64,000 nucleotides of DNA from Globisporangium splendens (lineage: Eukaryota > Oomycota > Peronosporomycetes > Pythiales > Pythiaceae): contig VFIW01000074.1 in NCBI GenBank assembly GCA_006386115.1, positions 204,201 to 268,200 on the forward strand, read 5' to 3'. Below are positions 51,446 to 62,391 of the stretch, in pieces (positions within the stretch are counted from its first letter, which is position 1; each line of letters starts with the position of its first letter). The position numbers and the translations under genes are program-made. A model generated the notes under the pieces. It was not told where the DNA came from and did not search any database. It worked only from the letters and a program-made list of their open reading frames with translations.

Positions 51446-54400
51446 ATGGCGGCGCAAGTGATGGTCACGTGCTTCCAGGACGACGAGTTCGCGTCGCTGC
51501 GCGTGCTCTGCCTGCCGCACGCCGGTGGCAACACCAAGGCGCTGGGACTCGCGCTCGCCAAGAGCTTCCACGATGCCAGTGTCGGCGTCGAAGTGTGGGG
51601 CGTCGACTGGAGCTGGAATGACGAGAACGCGCAAGCGGACGTGAGCCTCGCGCAATGGCTCGACGCCGTGCGCAGCAAACTGAGCTCGCGGTTCTTTGAC
51701 AAGCCGTATGTAGTGCTCGGTCATTCGTTGGGTGCGCTCACTGCGTTTGCGCTCGTCGAGCACCTACAGACGCAAAAGTTCGCCTTGCCAAAGCATGTGT
51801 TCCTGTCGGGCGCCACGGGACCAAGCGACTGGACGCTCTTTGACAATGCTACGGTGCTGCAATGCGACGAAGTGCTCCTGTCACTCTTGAGTCAATGGGG
51901 TGGCACTGATGTGCAGTTCCTCGACATCCCGGACCAGCGAGCGGCGCTTCTGAAGCGATTGCGCGCCGATCTGAAGCTGCACAATGCGGTCGTGGAGTGG
52001 TACCACCAAGTGACGAAGGAGGCGCAATCTCCTCATTTGCATGCAAATGTCACGGCGTTTGGTGGAGACAATGACAGCAGTGTGCCAGTGACGACTCTCG
52101 ATGGGTGGAAGGCAGTTGTCGATACCGACAATGGCGCGCACGTGTTTGATGTGCAGACGTTTGCTGGGGACCACTTTTACCTCTCGAGCAGCGGAAGCCA
52201 AGACGCGTTTACGGCGGCGCTGATCGCGAAATTGCAAGCTGTGAGCGCCCACAATGCACTGGAATCGCATGCTTTGATCCAGAAGTGGAACTCGAAGAAA
52301 GCGCCGTACCCGTCGGACAAGTGCTTGCACGATCTGTTCGTGGACGCCGTCAAGCGCTCGCCCAACGACATCGCAGTGTACTACGAAGGCAAGACGCTCA
52401 CGTTTAAAGAGGTGGACGAACAAAGTGAGCGCCTCGCTGACTACTTGTTCCAGGTCGGCGTACGTCCGAATCGCATCTCGGGCATCTTCATGGAGCACTG
52501 CATCGAGTTTGTGATCGCGTACATCGCCGCGTTGAAGGCCGGTGGTGCGTACATGCCGCTGGAGATCGTGTATCCTCCAGATCTCTTGGCGCGTGTGCTC
52601 GAAGAGTCCAAGCCAACGATCATTCTGACCAAGAAAACATTCCGCAATCGTTTGCCCGAGTGGCAGGAGACGCTGAACCTGGATCCCAATTGGCTCGAAG
52701 ACTTGCGTGCTCGCAACGTGCCGCCGATGCCTGTGGACCGCGTTCGCACCCATCCGGACGACTTGGCGTACGTCGTGATGTCGTCGGGCACGACCGGCGT
52801 ACCCAAGGGCATCTGCTGTCCGCACCGCGGCGCCGTGCACTCGTACGACTGGCGCCTCGTCAATTGCCCCTTCATCGCGCACGACCGCGTGGCGTCGCAC
52901 GTGTTCTTCGTGTGGGAGCTGCTGCGTCCGATGCTCGGCAACAAGCCGCTGTACATCATTCCGGACGACACGATCTACGACCCCGTGCGGCTCGTCGAAT
53001 ACATCTCGAAACACGCGATCACGCGGATCCTGTTCACGCCGTCGCTGCTGCAGCTGATCCTCGACACGTGCGCGGCTGACGTGCTGCTGCGCTCACTCAA
53101 GACGCTGCGTATCGTGTGGCTCTGCGGTGAGGTTGTGACGATTGAGCTGCGCGATCGCTTCGTGCGCTTGTTCCCAGACTGTGAACTCCTAAACCTATAC
53201 AGTGTCTCCGAGTGCCACGACGCGTCGGCCGTCGACCTCGCGCACATGAGCGCCTTTGACAACGCGCTGTCGGCCAAGTACGCGTCCTGCGGCGAAGTGA
53301 TGCCCAACGTGAGTGCGTACGTGCTCGATGATAACTACAAGCCCGTGTCCATTGGCGTCCCGGGCGAGCTGTATATTGGCGGTCCGTGTCTCGCCATCGG
53401 GTACCTCAACCGCCCCGAGCAGACTGCACAGCGGTTCCTCGTAGACGTCGTGCCGGGTGAGCGCGTGTACAAGACGGGCGACCGCGCGCGGTTCCTGCCG
53501 AATGGCCACTTGGAACTGATCGGACGCTGCGACTTTATGGTCAAGATCCGCGGGTATAGCGTGGTGCTCGGCGCGGTTGAGTCGGCGCTCGCGCAGCATC
53601 CGCTCGTGTCCACGGCCGTGGTGCTCACGGAGGGAGACGAAGGTCAGGACAAGCGTCTCGTAGCGTACATTGTGCCGGACAACTGGGAAAAAGTGCCGAG
53701 CGTCGCGAGTCTGCGCGAGTTCCTCAAGGAGAAGCTACCGCACTACGCGATTCCGTCGATCTTCGTGCAGCTCGATGCGTTGCCGATCAACAGCGCGAGT
53801 GGGAAATTGGACCGCAAGAAGATGCCGTCAGCCGACCAGGCGAAGAAGCTGCGCAGCGAGTCGATCGACCTGAGCGTTGACGTTCACAATCTGCCGCAGA
53901 CGGAGACAGAAGTGAAGCTCGCCGCCATTTGGGTCGATCTCTTGCGTCTCGAGAACGAAAAGGTGTTGAACCGCAACGTGAGCTTCTTTGACGTTGGCGG
54001 CCACAGTCTGCTTGCGACGCGGCTCGTGTCCAGTATCCGCGATGCGTTTGACGTGCAATTGACGCTCGCAGACATCCTTGCAGCCCCAGAATTGGTCGCG
54101 ATCGCGGCTCGTATTGATGCCGTGCGCCGCCATGTTGTCATCGATGAGCCAGAACAAAAGCAAGTCGTGCTGCCATTGGAAGCGCTGCTGGATGCGTCCA
54201 TTTACCCAGCCGCGACTCGGAAAGCGGGTTACAGTCGTTACCGTGTGGAGATGGTCGGGCGACCACCACGCAGTGTGCTGCTGACCGGTGCGACAGGTTT
54301 CCTTGGCGCACACTTGCTGCACGCGCTGATCAAGGATACAGAGACGACCGTGTACTGTGTAGTGCGTGCAGCCGACGAAGAGCAGGCGCACGAGCGCATC

Positions 54401-55381
54401 CAGCGCACGCTGAAGGCGTTTGGGCTGTTGGAAGCGCTCGAGCCGTTCCACGTGGATGAACGTGTGGTAGCGATCCCGGGCGATCTGTCGAAGCCGCTCT
54501 TGGGCCTGGAGCAGGACACGTTCAAGATGCTCGCGACTGAAGTGGACGCGATCATCCACAACGGCGCCGAAGTGAACCTCGTCAAGCCGTACTCGTCGCT
54601 GAAGAGCGTCAACGTGCTGGGCACACAGGAAGTGCTGCGTCTCGCGGTCACGAACGGCTTGGCGAAGACGCGCGTCAAGCCTGTGCACTACATCTCGACG
54701 AACGGCGTCTTCCCGTCGACGTTCGCGGCGCCAGCGTTCCTGGAAACGGCCAACCTGAAGGAGATCTCCGAGCACTTGGAGAATGGCTACGCGCAGAGCA
54801 AATGGGTCGCGGAGCAAATGTGCGACGAAGCCGCGCAACGTGGTCTTCCCGTCTCGATTCTTCGACCAGGCAACATGGCGCCATCGTCCACGTCGGGCGA
54901 GTGGAACACGAGCGATTTCATCTACTTGCTTCTCAAGGGCTGCTGGGAGATCGGCGCCGTGCCGTCTCGTCCAGATTGGCGCTTTGACATGACACCTGTG
55001 GACTTTGCCGCGCGCGCCATCGTGCACTTCGCAGCGCTGCACCCAGTGACGTCCCTGGGACAAACGCTCCACATCCAGAACGCTGCTCTTCCGGTCAATG
55101 GTGACGTCTTCTTCCAATTGCTCACGAGCGCCGCGAGCGCCAAGGGCAAGTCCATCGAGGCTGTTGCCGACTACGCTGCCTGGAAACAGCGGCTGGAAGC
55201 CCACCAGTCGGCGAGTCAGGACGTGGAGAAGCTCGTGGCGGGTCTCGCCGCCTTCGAGTTGTACTTTGCGAGCGACAAGGTGTTCGATAGTGCGCGCGCC
55301 ACGGAGCTCCTCAGCGCTGCGGAGATCGCTTGCCCTGCCATCAACGCTGAGCTGCTCGCGACCTACGTCGCCAAGTGGTAG
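51446..55381 (+). CDS. NRPS-like megaenzyme: thioesterase-adenylation-carrier-reductase (TE-A-T-R)
   Basis: A single exon of 1311 aa. Residues 1-270 form a type II thioesterase: LCLPHAGG, VVLGHSLGAL (nucleophile Ser about 93), FGGDNDSS (Asp) and FAGDHFYL (His). Residues 290-790 form an adenylation domain: LTFKEVDEQSERLA, VVMSSGTTGVPKG, LYSVSECHD, YKTGDRARF, RCDFMVKIRGY and INSASGKLDRKK (catalytic Lys). A carrier domain has FFDVGGHSLLA, with the phosphopantetheine Ser at about 853. The C-terminal 370 residues are a thioester reductase: VLLTGATGFLGAHLL (NAD(P)H), NGAEVNLVKPY and NGYAQSKW (Y-x3-K). Expected chemistry: activate a carboxylic or amino acid, load it, and release it reductively as an aldehyde or alcohol. 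The A-T-R part resembles aminoadipate reductase, but a leading thioesterase is unusual. FolD follows in the same direction after 166 bp. Confidence 0.93.
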   Translation: MAAQVMVTCFQDDEFASLRVLCLPHAGGNTKALGLALAKSFHDASVGVEVWGVDWSWNDENAQADVSLAQWLDAVRSKLSSRFFDKPYVVLGHSLGALTAFALVEHLQTQKFALPKHVFLSGATGPSDWTLFDNATVLQCDEVLLSLLSQWGGTDVQFLDIPDQRAALLKRLRADLKLHNAVVEWYHQVTKEAQSPHLHANVTAFGGDNDSSVPVTTLDGWKAVVDTDNGAHVFDVQTFAGDHFYLSSSGSQDAFTAALIAKLQAVSAHNALESHALIQKWNSKKAPYPSDKCLHDLFVDAVKRSPNDIAVYYEGKTLTFKEVDEQSERLADYLFQVGVRPNRISGIFMEHCIEFVIAYIAALKAGGAYMPLEIVYPPDLLARVLEESKPTIILTKKTFRNRLPEWQETLNLDPNWLEDLRARNVPPMPVDRVRTHPDDLAYVVMSSGTTGVPKGICCPHRGAVHSYDWRLVNCPFIAHDRVASHVFFVWELLRPMLGNKPLYIIPDDTIYDPVRLVEYISKHAITRILFTPSLLQLILDTCAADVLLRSLKTLRIVWLCGEVVTIELRDRFVRLFPDCELLNLYSVSECHDASAVDLAHMSAFDNALSAKYASCGEVMPNVSAYVLDDNYKPVSIGVPGELYIGGPCLAIGYLNRPEQTAQRFLVDVVPGERVYKTGDRARFLPNGHLELIGRCDFMVKIRGYSVVLGAVESALAQHPLVSTAVVLTEGDEGQDKRLVAYIVPDNWEKVPSVASLREFLKEKLPHYAIPSIFVQLDALPINSASGKLDRKKMPSADQAKKLRSESIDLSVDVHNLPQTETEVKLAAIWVDLLRLENEKVLNRNVSFFDVGGHSLLATRLVSSIRDAFDVQLTLADILAAPELVAIAARIDAVRRHVVIDEPEQKQVVLPLEALLDASIYPAATRKAGYSRYRVEMVGRPPRSVLLTGATGFLGAHLLHALIKDTETTVYCVVRAADEEQAHERIQRTLKAFGLLEALEPFHVDERVVAIPGDLSKPLLGLEQDTFKMLATEVDAIIHNGAEVNLVKPYSSLKSVNVLGTQEVLRLAVTNGLAKTRVKPVHYISTNGVFPSTFAAPAFLETANLKEISEHLENGYAQSKWVAEQMCDEAAQRGLPVSILRPGNMAPSSTSGEWNTSDFIYLLLKGCWEIGAVPSRPDWRFDMTPVDFAARAIVHFAALHPVTSLGQTLHIQNAALPVNGDVFFQLLTSAASAKGKSIEAVADYAAWKQRLEAHQSASQDVEKLVAGLAAFELYFASDKVFDSARATELLSAAEIACPAINAELLATYVAKW

Positions 55382-55547
55382 AGGAAACACGTAACATCAG
55401 GTGTGATTGGTTCATAATATATAGGTAGGTACTGTTGATTGGCTGAAATGGCGTTTGTGCGTGTTTGGCGTGTGGCGCACGAAGCTTTTGACCTTGACGT
55501 TGATGTTGCATTTGCGAATTAAGACACCGCAGCATAAACGGACCAGG

Positions 55548-56441
55548 ATGGTGCTCGTGCTCGACGGAAAAGCGTGCAGCAAGGCGATCGAAGAGGAGCT
55601 CGCGACCTTCGTGCCTTCGCTCGCGGTCGCGCCGAAGGTGGCGCTGCTGCTGGTCGGCAACGACTCGGGCTCCAAGACGTACGTCAAGCTCAAGAAGAAT
55701 GCGTGCACGCGCGTGGGCATCACGGCTGACATCCACGAGATCGACGGCGCCGTCACGTTCGAAGACCTGGATGCTCTCATCCAGCAGCTGAACGTGGACG
55801 CGAGCGTGCACGGCATCTTGCTGCAGTTGCCGCTTCCCGTGCACCTGCAGGCGAAGGAGGAAACGCTGCTCGAATCGATTCGTCCGGAGAAGGACATCGA
55901 TGGGCTCCACTCGGAGCACTTTTTTCAATTGGCGAAGCCAACGGCTGCGGAGACTGCCCATGCAACAAGCCTTCACTTGGAGCCATGCACTCCTGCTGGG
56001 TGCGTTGAGTTGTTGGCTCGAAACGGCATTGACGTCGCTGGTAAAGACGTGGTGATGGTTGGTCGCGGCAAACTCGTGGGGCTCCCGCTCTCTCTCATGC
56101 TCATGAAGCGCGACGCGACCGTCACGACGTGCCATTCCAAGACCAAGGGGCTCGCGGACAAGGTCAAACAGGCGGACATCGTCATCGTCGGCACTGGCCA
56201 GCCCGAGCTCGTCAAGGGCGAGTGGATCAAGGAGGGTGCCGTGGTCGTGGACGTCGGCATCAACTACGTCGATGACGCGACGAGCAAGCGTGGGTACAAG
56301 ATTATCGGGGACGTCGAGTACGAAGCCGCAAAGGCCCACGCGTCTGCGATCACGCCTGTCCCTGGCGGCATCGGCCCCATGACGATTGCGCTGCTGCTCA
56401 AGAATATCGTCAAGTGCGCGGAATTCGTGCAGCCAAAGTAG
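55548..56441 (+). CDS. folD: Methylenetetrahydrofolate dehydrogenase/cyclohydrolase
   Basis: A single exon of 297 aa. Family motifs in order: LLLVGNDSGSKTYVKLKKNAC (catalytic Tyr and Lys), GILLQLPLPVHL, PEKDIDGLH, PCTPAGCVEL, VVMVGRGKLVGLPLSLML (cofactor loop; the usual GRSxIVG reads GRGKLVG), ADIVIVGTGQPELV, and TPVPGGIGPMTIALLLKN. It oxidises methylene-THF to methenyl-THF and hydrolyses it to formyl-THF in one-carbon metabolism. The frame is open 31 codons upstream to 55455, adding a Lys/Arg-rich stretch without acidic residues that could act as a mitochondrial presequence; the ATG at 55548 gives the normal cytosolic length. It is convergent with the PX-kinase gene, 138 bp apart. Confidence 0.92.
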   Translation: MVLVLDGKACSKAIEEELATFVPSLAVAPKVALLLVGNDSGSKTYVKLKKNACTRVGITADIHEIDGAVTFEDLDALIQQLNVDASVHGILLQLPLPVHLQAKEETLLESIRPEKDIDGLHSEHFFQLAKPTAAETAHATSLHLEPCTPAGCVELLARNGIDVAGKDVVMVGRGKLVGLPLSLMLMKRDATVTTCHSKTKGLADKVKQADIVIVGTGQPELVKGEWIKEGAVVVDVGINYVDDATSKRGYKIIGDVEYEAAKAHASAITPVPGGIGPMTIALLLKNIVKCAEFVQPK

Positions 56442-56579
56442 ATACTTGGAAAAGTAAAGACAAAGAAAAGGGGTTTACAAAAAATGCAATTGTTACATTT
56501 CGACTTGGTTTGCTGTTGATGGGCACTTTGACTGGTTGTATTTTATTTTCACGATACGCTTTGGTTGTTGTACTGATAG

Positions 56580-58793
56580 TTAGATATAACCGTTCACAGG
56601 GGAGAACGAGTTGGACGGTGCCGCTTGATCCAGACTGCTGCGTGCGAGTGAAGACGAGCCGTCATACGTGAACCCAGCGAAGGTGTACGACATGTTGCGC
56701 AACGTGCTGTTCCGACCCGCGCTTCCGCTGATGCTTCCAGTTCTTTGATGACTGCTAGAGGCATCATTTGCAGCAGGGGGCTGTCCATTCGCTGCTCGTT
56801 CGCGCTCGGACTCGGGAATAACGTTCAATCCATGACCGTTAATCTGGGCCAACGGCAACTTCGTGAACTCCTCTTCAAAATTGGCGGCGTCGATAGGGTC
56901 AGTAAATTGGCATGGTCGATACAACGGCTGGACTTGGCGGTTGTACAGCAAGTTCCAATCAATGTCACCAAAGAATGGGTGGTACGTGATCTCTCGAGGA
57001 TCAATCGCTCCGAGACGCTTTGCTGGATCCCGAGTGAGCAATCCTTGAATTAAATCCATCGCTTCCACGCCGAGACCTTCGGGGAATTCCAATGGCGCCT
57101 CGCGAAGTCGAGTGAACAGCTCCTCGCGGTCTTGAGTGTACCAAGGAGGTCGTCCAGTCAGCATCTCGTAAAGCACCATGCCAAGGTTCCACCAGTCCAC
57201 AGCAGTGCCGTGCCCTGCACGGTTCAAAATCTCAGGAGGCAGGTACTCGGGCGTTCCGCACATCGTGTAGGTGCCATCGAGTTCACCGGTAATTCCTTCC
57301 TTTGCTAACCCAAAATCGGCGAGTTTCACGTGACCATCGACGTCCAGCATGATGTTCTCTGGCTTTAAATCTCGATACACGATGCCTTGCTCGTGCAAAT
57401 GGATGAGCGCGAGCACAATCTCGGCGGCGTAAAACTTGGCCATCGGCTCCGGAAAGTACCCACATCGGCTGAGGTGGAAAAAGAGATCACCACCAGGACA
57501 ATAATCCAGCACGAAGTACAACTGATCCTTCGTTTGGAACGCGTAATGGAGGCACACGACAAACGGATGCGATATGGACGCGAGGACACGACGTTCTGTT
57601 CGTGTGTGCTCCACCTGTTGCTTCTTCACGATGCCTGTCTTGTTCAGAATCTTGACAGCAAACAACTGCGACGAATTCTTCTTGCGCGCGAGAAGAACTT
57701 TACCAAACGAGCCGCGACCGATCATGCGCAACACGTCGAAATCTCTCAGCGTCACTTTGCCTTTTCGTATGGACGCATTTGTCTGGCCGTCTTCATCCAC
57801 ATCCTGTAGCACAATACTTCGCCGGTGTTCTCGAGGAGCGTCGGTCAACTGCTGTTGTTGTGAGCCCATGAGGTCGCTTTCACGCAAACTCGAGCTCAGC
57901 AAATCAATTTGGGAGGACGACGGAACAGACATAGAAGACGTACGCATCGACGGTGATGAGGGACCTTTGTACTCAGAAATGCTGTGAAGCGGGGGACGTC
58001 CCGACGACGCAGGCGGGATATCGACATTCTCAAATGCAGGCGGCTCGTTCGCAGAGTGGGTCAAGAAATGGCGAATAATGCGGCAACTGGAGTGAAATCC
58101 GCGATTGCCACAGCACTCGGATGCTTTATCCGTATCCACTTTGCAATTCTCCAAACTGATCAGCATCAGCACTTCGCGAAGCCAGCGATCAAGTTCCGAC
58201 TGACGCTTCCGCAGGAAATTGGCATCGAGCGAACGCATCAGTGTTCTTGTCGGTACAGTCGGGACACGAATCGATTCGTTTTTCAGCTGATGCGCCAGTT
58301 GCTTGAAATCATGGAAACGCCGGTAGATCGTCCATTGCTTCTCGCTCACGATGCACTCGATCTCCAAGCGGAAAACGGCGTACAACCTATGCGTGAACGA
58401 GTCGCGCGCAAACGAGAACCCTTTGATGCGATTCAGGCGCCCCGCAGCACCCACCGGAATAAACGCCGTCGTGTTCACGACTTGTGCTTCGGATCGTTCA
58501 AAATTTTCAGCCCAAAGGCGCTCGAAGTACTCACGCTCGTCTGCAGGCTGTGGCGGGCGTTCGTCTTTGGGTAGGCTCACGCGGTCGTCATCAGGAGTGT
58601 ACTCTGCATCAGTCACGTGGAACCTGTCGTCCACCGAGACGACCGACGAGACCGAGTCCATGGAAATCATCGAGATCGTCCGCGTGGAGCGCATGGATTG
58701 CGCTGCGTTGCCGTTGAGGATGTGGAACGGGTCGTGCATCGGAGGTACGGCGTTCGCGGTCGTCTGGTTCAGATCAAGACGCACCCTACACAT
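56580..58793 (-). CDS. PX-domain AGC-family protein kinase (SGK3-like architecture)
   Basis: A single exon of 737 aa starting MCRVRLDLNQ. A Ser-rich N-terminus precedes a PX domain at about 115-245 (WTIYRRFHDFKQLAHQL with the phosphoinositide-binding RRF, and LDRWLREVL). A low-complexity linker follows, then an AGC kinase at about 340-600: GRGSFGKVLLA, FAVKILNK, YRDLKPENIMLD, LADFGLAKEG, and the activation loop TYTMCGTPEYLPPE. The C-terminal tail has NFEEEFTKLP and an FAGFTYDG hydrophobic motif, as in kinases switched on by PDK1 and TORC2-type input. The PX domain would bring it to endosomal phosphoinositides. Substrates are unknown. An upstream in-frame TAG close to the ATG supports this start. 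Confidence 0.92.
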   Translation of the reverse strand: MCRVRLDLNQTTANAVPPMHDPFHILNGNAAQSMRSTRTISMISMDSVSSVVSVDDRFHVTDAEYTPDDDRVSLPKDERPPQPADEREYFERLWAENFERSEAQVVNTTAFIPVGAAGRLNRIKGFSFARDSFTHRLYAVFRLEIECIVSEKQWTIYRRFHDFKQLAHQLKNESIRVPTVPTRTLMRSLDANFLRKRQSELDRWLREVLMLISLENCKVDTDKASECCGNRGFHSSCRIIRHFLTHSANEPPAFENVDIPPASSGRPPLHSISEYKGPSSPSMRTSSMSVPSSSQIDLLSSSLRESDLMGSQQQQLTDAPREHRRSIVLQDVDEDGQTNASIRKGKVTLRDFDVLRMIGRGSFGKVLLARKKNSSQLFAVKILNKTGIVKKQQVEHTRTERRVLASISHPFVVCLHYAFQTKDQLYFVLDYCPGGDLFFHLSRCGYFPEPMAKFYAAEIVLALIHLHEQGIVYRDLKPENIMLDVDGHVKLADFGLAKEGITGELDGTYTMCGTPEYLPPEILNRAGHGTAVDWWNLGMVLYEMLTGRPPWYTQDREELFTRLREAPLEFPEGLGVEAMDLIQGLLTRDPAKRLGAIDPREITYHPFFGDIDWNLLYNRQVQPLYRPCQFTDPIDAANFEEEFTKLPLAQINGHGLNVIPESERERAANGQPPAANDASSSHQRTGSISGSAGRNSTLRNMSYTFAGFTYDGSSSLARSSLDQAAPSNSFSPVNGYI

Positions 58794-60575
58794 TCATGTC
58801 AAGACGACCCAGACACATGATGAGTCGAGAGCGGGAAGAGAGTAGCAGTGGCGCACGCAGCAGTTTATACGAACTTGGCATGCACTCCATTCTGCACTTT
58901 TCCCACCGGCACCTGGGCATGCGCGGGAAAGTCCCTCGAGGGCTTCCGCTTCTTGTCTTCACTGTGAACATTCAGCAATCACACCACAGATACATCAGTC
59001 TCCCAGCTACGCTTTACCCAACCAGACAAGGCAAACCCACATCATCTCAGTGTCTTCCGTCTAGCAGCCTTGTCGTTTTCTGGCGGCGCGGTAGAGATTG
59101 CAGCGGTCTTCTTCCCTGATGGATCTGTCTGCCTGACTCTCTCTCTCTTTCGCACACACACACACACACGCAGTGCCTATCGCGTCTTCCTGTGTGTTTC
59201 TAGGCGGCTGCCGGGCGTGCGTTGCTTCCGTGGAAGAAAAGAAGTCGCGCGCACTCGCACTCGCTTGCTCTTCCGCGCTGCTGCCTCCCTATTCAAAGTG
59301 CGAGCTCGACAAAAGAAAGAAGGAAAACAAAAAATCTCACACACAGCCAGCGCACCGTGATCATGCGGAATAGTGGCCCCTTCACGGAAACACCAACAAA
59401 AGATTGCACATCACAACCATCAGGTTTCGGCTATTATCAGATCTCACAGGATTATGCTGCAATATGTTTGCTACAAACGACCATTTGTTCGCATCCTTTT
59501 AGAGAGGGTATCTACAGGCAGAGAGAGAGCGCGGGTAGGGCTGTTGTGCAGTTGTTGCCAAGGAGGATGAGTTAACGGGCAGTGAATGTTCCTAAAACTA
59601 GGGTAGGTGCGTGCGTCAGACGGCAGCTTTTGCTTCAAGCGATTACGGGATCTTGGCTGCTATTGGCCACTCTTTTGCATCGCTCAAGTGGCCACGAAAT
59701 GTCCTCGCATCGACACACCATGTCCGTCTGGACTGCATCCATTGCTGCCACCAACGTCCGTTCACGCACATTCTCAGAACGAAGCCGGTGTTCGGCGTAT
59801 CTTTCATCTGTAGCTTGTGCAGTCAAGAGCATCTACCCACCATCCGCGATGATTCTGATCCTGCACCACAAGCGCGATCTTTGTGCGCGGTCGCCTGTGC
59901 AGAGACCACGCGCCGAGCAGCTCCACTTCGTTTCGATTTTCTTCCCACTCGCCATTCGACTGGTCCACGAGCGCTCGCGACTCGCTTTTTGGTCGTGCGA
60001 TGGGTGCATCCTCGCCACTCACCACCCGCTTGGCGCAGCAATCGTGCTGCGTGCGACGTGTGGACTCAGAGTCATCTACAGGCAATAGGTCTGCTGACGC
60101 GATGCGCCTAATGCAACAGAAATGAATAGAAATGAACGCGTGCATAGACCGTTTTGACCAACAGATAAATCTGCACTTCTGAAGCCTGCAAAGAGATGGC
60201 CCAAAGAGATACACACGCGCTGCTGCTCGACGCTGGTGCACTGAAGGACATGCATGCACAGAACTCGCTTTTGAGGAGAGATCGCTGGAAACGCCGGCAA
60301 CCAAGTGAAGAAAGAGCCCAATGCCAAAATCGACAGCGAGGTGCTCGCTTCCTTCAACACAACAGTGTTGTTGATACAAATGAAACCTAATTCGCATTCT
60401 CCAGAATCCCTGATGCACCACATTCAAGTAGTGTCCTTCCTTTCTTGTTTAGGGACATTTTAGAATGTTCCATAAACAAGAACTTAAAAGCATGCTCCAT
60501 TTCGATGACAATTTCTCCAAGTAAACTGAGCTCAACGCATGCGGTTGTGATTGATGGGAGCTGACAAGCACGAGT
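58794..60575. other. 1.8 kb without supported gene
   Basis: This contains a ct run (about 59137-59148) and a short (CA)n run (59153-59169). Overlapping frames on both strands at 59582-60427 show no recognisable domain. The minus-strand 59804-60427 frame has a slightly protein-like composition, but nothing to name. Confidence 0.55.
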
Positions 60576-62391
60576 GTGGGCCACCGTGTGATTGAAGCAT
60601 CAATCGAGAAATTGCCGTCGTGGGAGAAAAACGGAAGTGGTTCTGCGGCGCTGTCTTCGATGGCGTGCGTCCAGTTGGACGAAGAGGGTATCGCTCATGA
60701 CTTTCGAGGCGCAGTGAAGTCCACGTTTCCTAATCTCCTCGAACCCGTCGATGCACCCGATCTCCGCGTCTACAAGAACCGAGCCGAGTTCGACGACACA
60801 AAGCAACAAGATCAGCAGGAGCATCTCAAGTCGCCTGCGGCATTGGAAGATCTTGGCAGAGAGGAAGATGAGGCGCTTATTGTGGAGGTCCCGAAGAAAG
60901 AGTGCGTGTCCACTGTCCAGCTGTTCCACGATGGTTTGAACCCTCAAGTGTCTCATCTTGAGCGTGAACAACTGCTCGGCACCATTTACGAGAGCATGGA
61001 GCCCAACCGAAACCGGTTCATCCTCTTCGTATCCCCTGCCGCGTCCGGAAAGGCATCATTGTTATCGCTTTTTGCTCGGCGCCATGATCACCTGCACTAT
61101 CTCCGTTTCATTCTTTCGTGATAAAAATATGTCAGCGGGTGACCTGCTGCGTGCTGCTGGAATCGATCTTTGCGGTAAAAGAAGCACATCTCGGCGAGAA
61201 TGAAGACCATGTTGTTGTGGTGGACGACGCTCAAGAAAAATACGATGACGAAGGGTTTTGGAGCACGTTGATCCAAGTTGCTCCATCGTGGTTGCCTGAA
61301 AATATTCGCTTTATCATCTGTGCAACGCACGCGCTAGAAGGCGGAGTGGAGAGTCCAGTTGAGTTCCAACCCCTCGTGAAATTTGGCAGAAGTGATTTCT
61401 TGCTGAGTGATGCTGAGGCACATGGATTCTTGGACTTGCCAACAACTGGATTGCCAACGAGAATGAAGAAAGAGAAGTTTTTGCAGCTCTTGATTTGTGA
61501 ATGCAGTAGTCTCATCGGCGCTTTGCGAATTTCCATCGACTCGGTGGCGAGATACGTTGCAAAGGATCCAGATCCGTCCGAGACCAAATTGATGGCATTC
61601 TATCTCTCGCAGGAGTGCTTGCAGCAAATGGCGCGATGCTTTGGTGGCAAACGTACAAGACCAGCTACCCAGTAATCTCAAAATATTCTGATCAAGTGTC
61701 TGATTAGTGCGCCGAGTATTGTACCCCTGCGTACAGTGTTGGATGAAGACGATACTCTTCGCTACAAGACATTGCAGAAGGCGTGCATTCTTGTCGATGA
61801 AGGCGATGGTTTTGTGAAGTTTGCGTCTCCCCTGGCTGAGAAATACTGCATGAGGTGGCTCTTTCCGACGCGTGCATTGGTCAATCCATCGCCGCTTCAT
61901 GATCTCATCAGGAAGGCGATTGGAAACATGTCTGCATCTGCGCTCAGGCAATCGACTGCTGGCGAAGATAAGGACTCTGCGTTCCAGCACCAATTTATGG
62001 AAGGTCTTGCTCTCTACATGCATCCAACGTGCTCGATTTGTCCAGAACTGTCTCGAGTATCCCCTGCTTCGGTGTCGGATCATGATCATCATATTGATGG
62101 AGAAATTGACTTCTATCCGAACGGAAGTCTACGGTGGGAGTAGAGTTGCTCGTGGATGACGATAAAATCGGCGAGCACATGGCTCGACTCGCTCCCAATG
62201 GAAAGTATGCTGCACTGGCAGTGACAGATCACGCCGTCATCCATTTTCGAGGCAACAAGAGGGGAAGAGCTACAGAAGTTGCTCGCAAACCAGATAGGAT
62301 CATGGTATTCTTCGAACTGGGAGACTTCTCGACATGCCGCTGCATCTTTGGACTGGTTGAGAATTCCGATCCTATCATCTCGAAGCATTGA
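60576..62391 (+). pseudogene. Crinkler (CRN)-type effector relic: P-loop NTPase plus restriction-like nuclease, multiply broken
   Basis: Pieces in all three plus frames line up in the order of a CRN-family protein. First comes an N-terminal linker ending LGREEDEALIVEVP. Then a degenerate P-loop (VSPAASGKASLL, with Ala where Ser/Thr binds Mg), an FRDKNMSAGDLLRAAGIDL segment, a Walker B-like VVVVDDAQ, and ESPVEFQPLV and LIGALRISID blocks of the NTPase. Finally come IDGEIDFYPNGSLRW and VELLVDDDKIGEH blocks of the restriction-type nuclease. Frame changes occur near 61095, 61185 and 62130, with a stop at about 61673. No signal peptide or LxLFLAK motif is seen; the frame begins without a good ATG before 60660. 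Intact relatives are proposed host-targeted effectors or nuclear nucleases. This copy cannot make one. Confidence 0.75.

Noticed and set aside
53828..55390. 520-codon antisense frame across the megaenzyme
   Set aside because: It overlaps highly conserved sense-strand motifs of the reductase domain; the antisense reading has no recognisable fold and an RH-rich composition typical of a codon-bias artefact.
59582..60427. Overlapping frames on both strands
   Set aside because: Neither strand has a domain, signal peptide or codon pattern convincing enough to call a gene.
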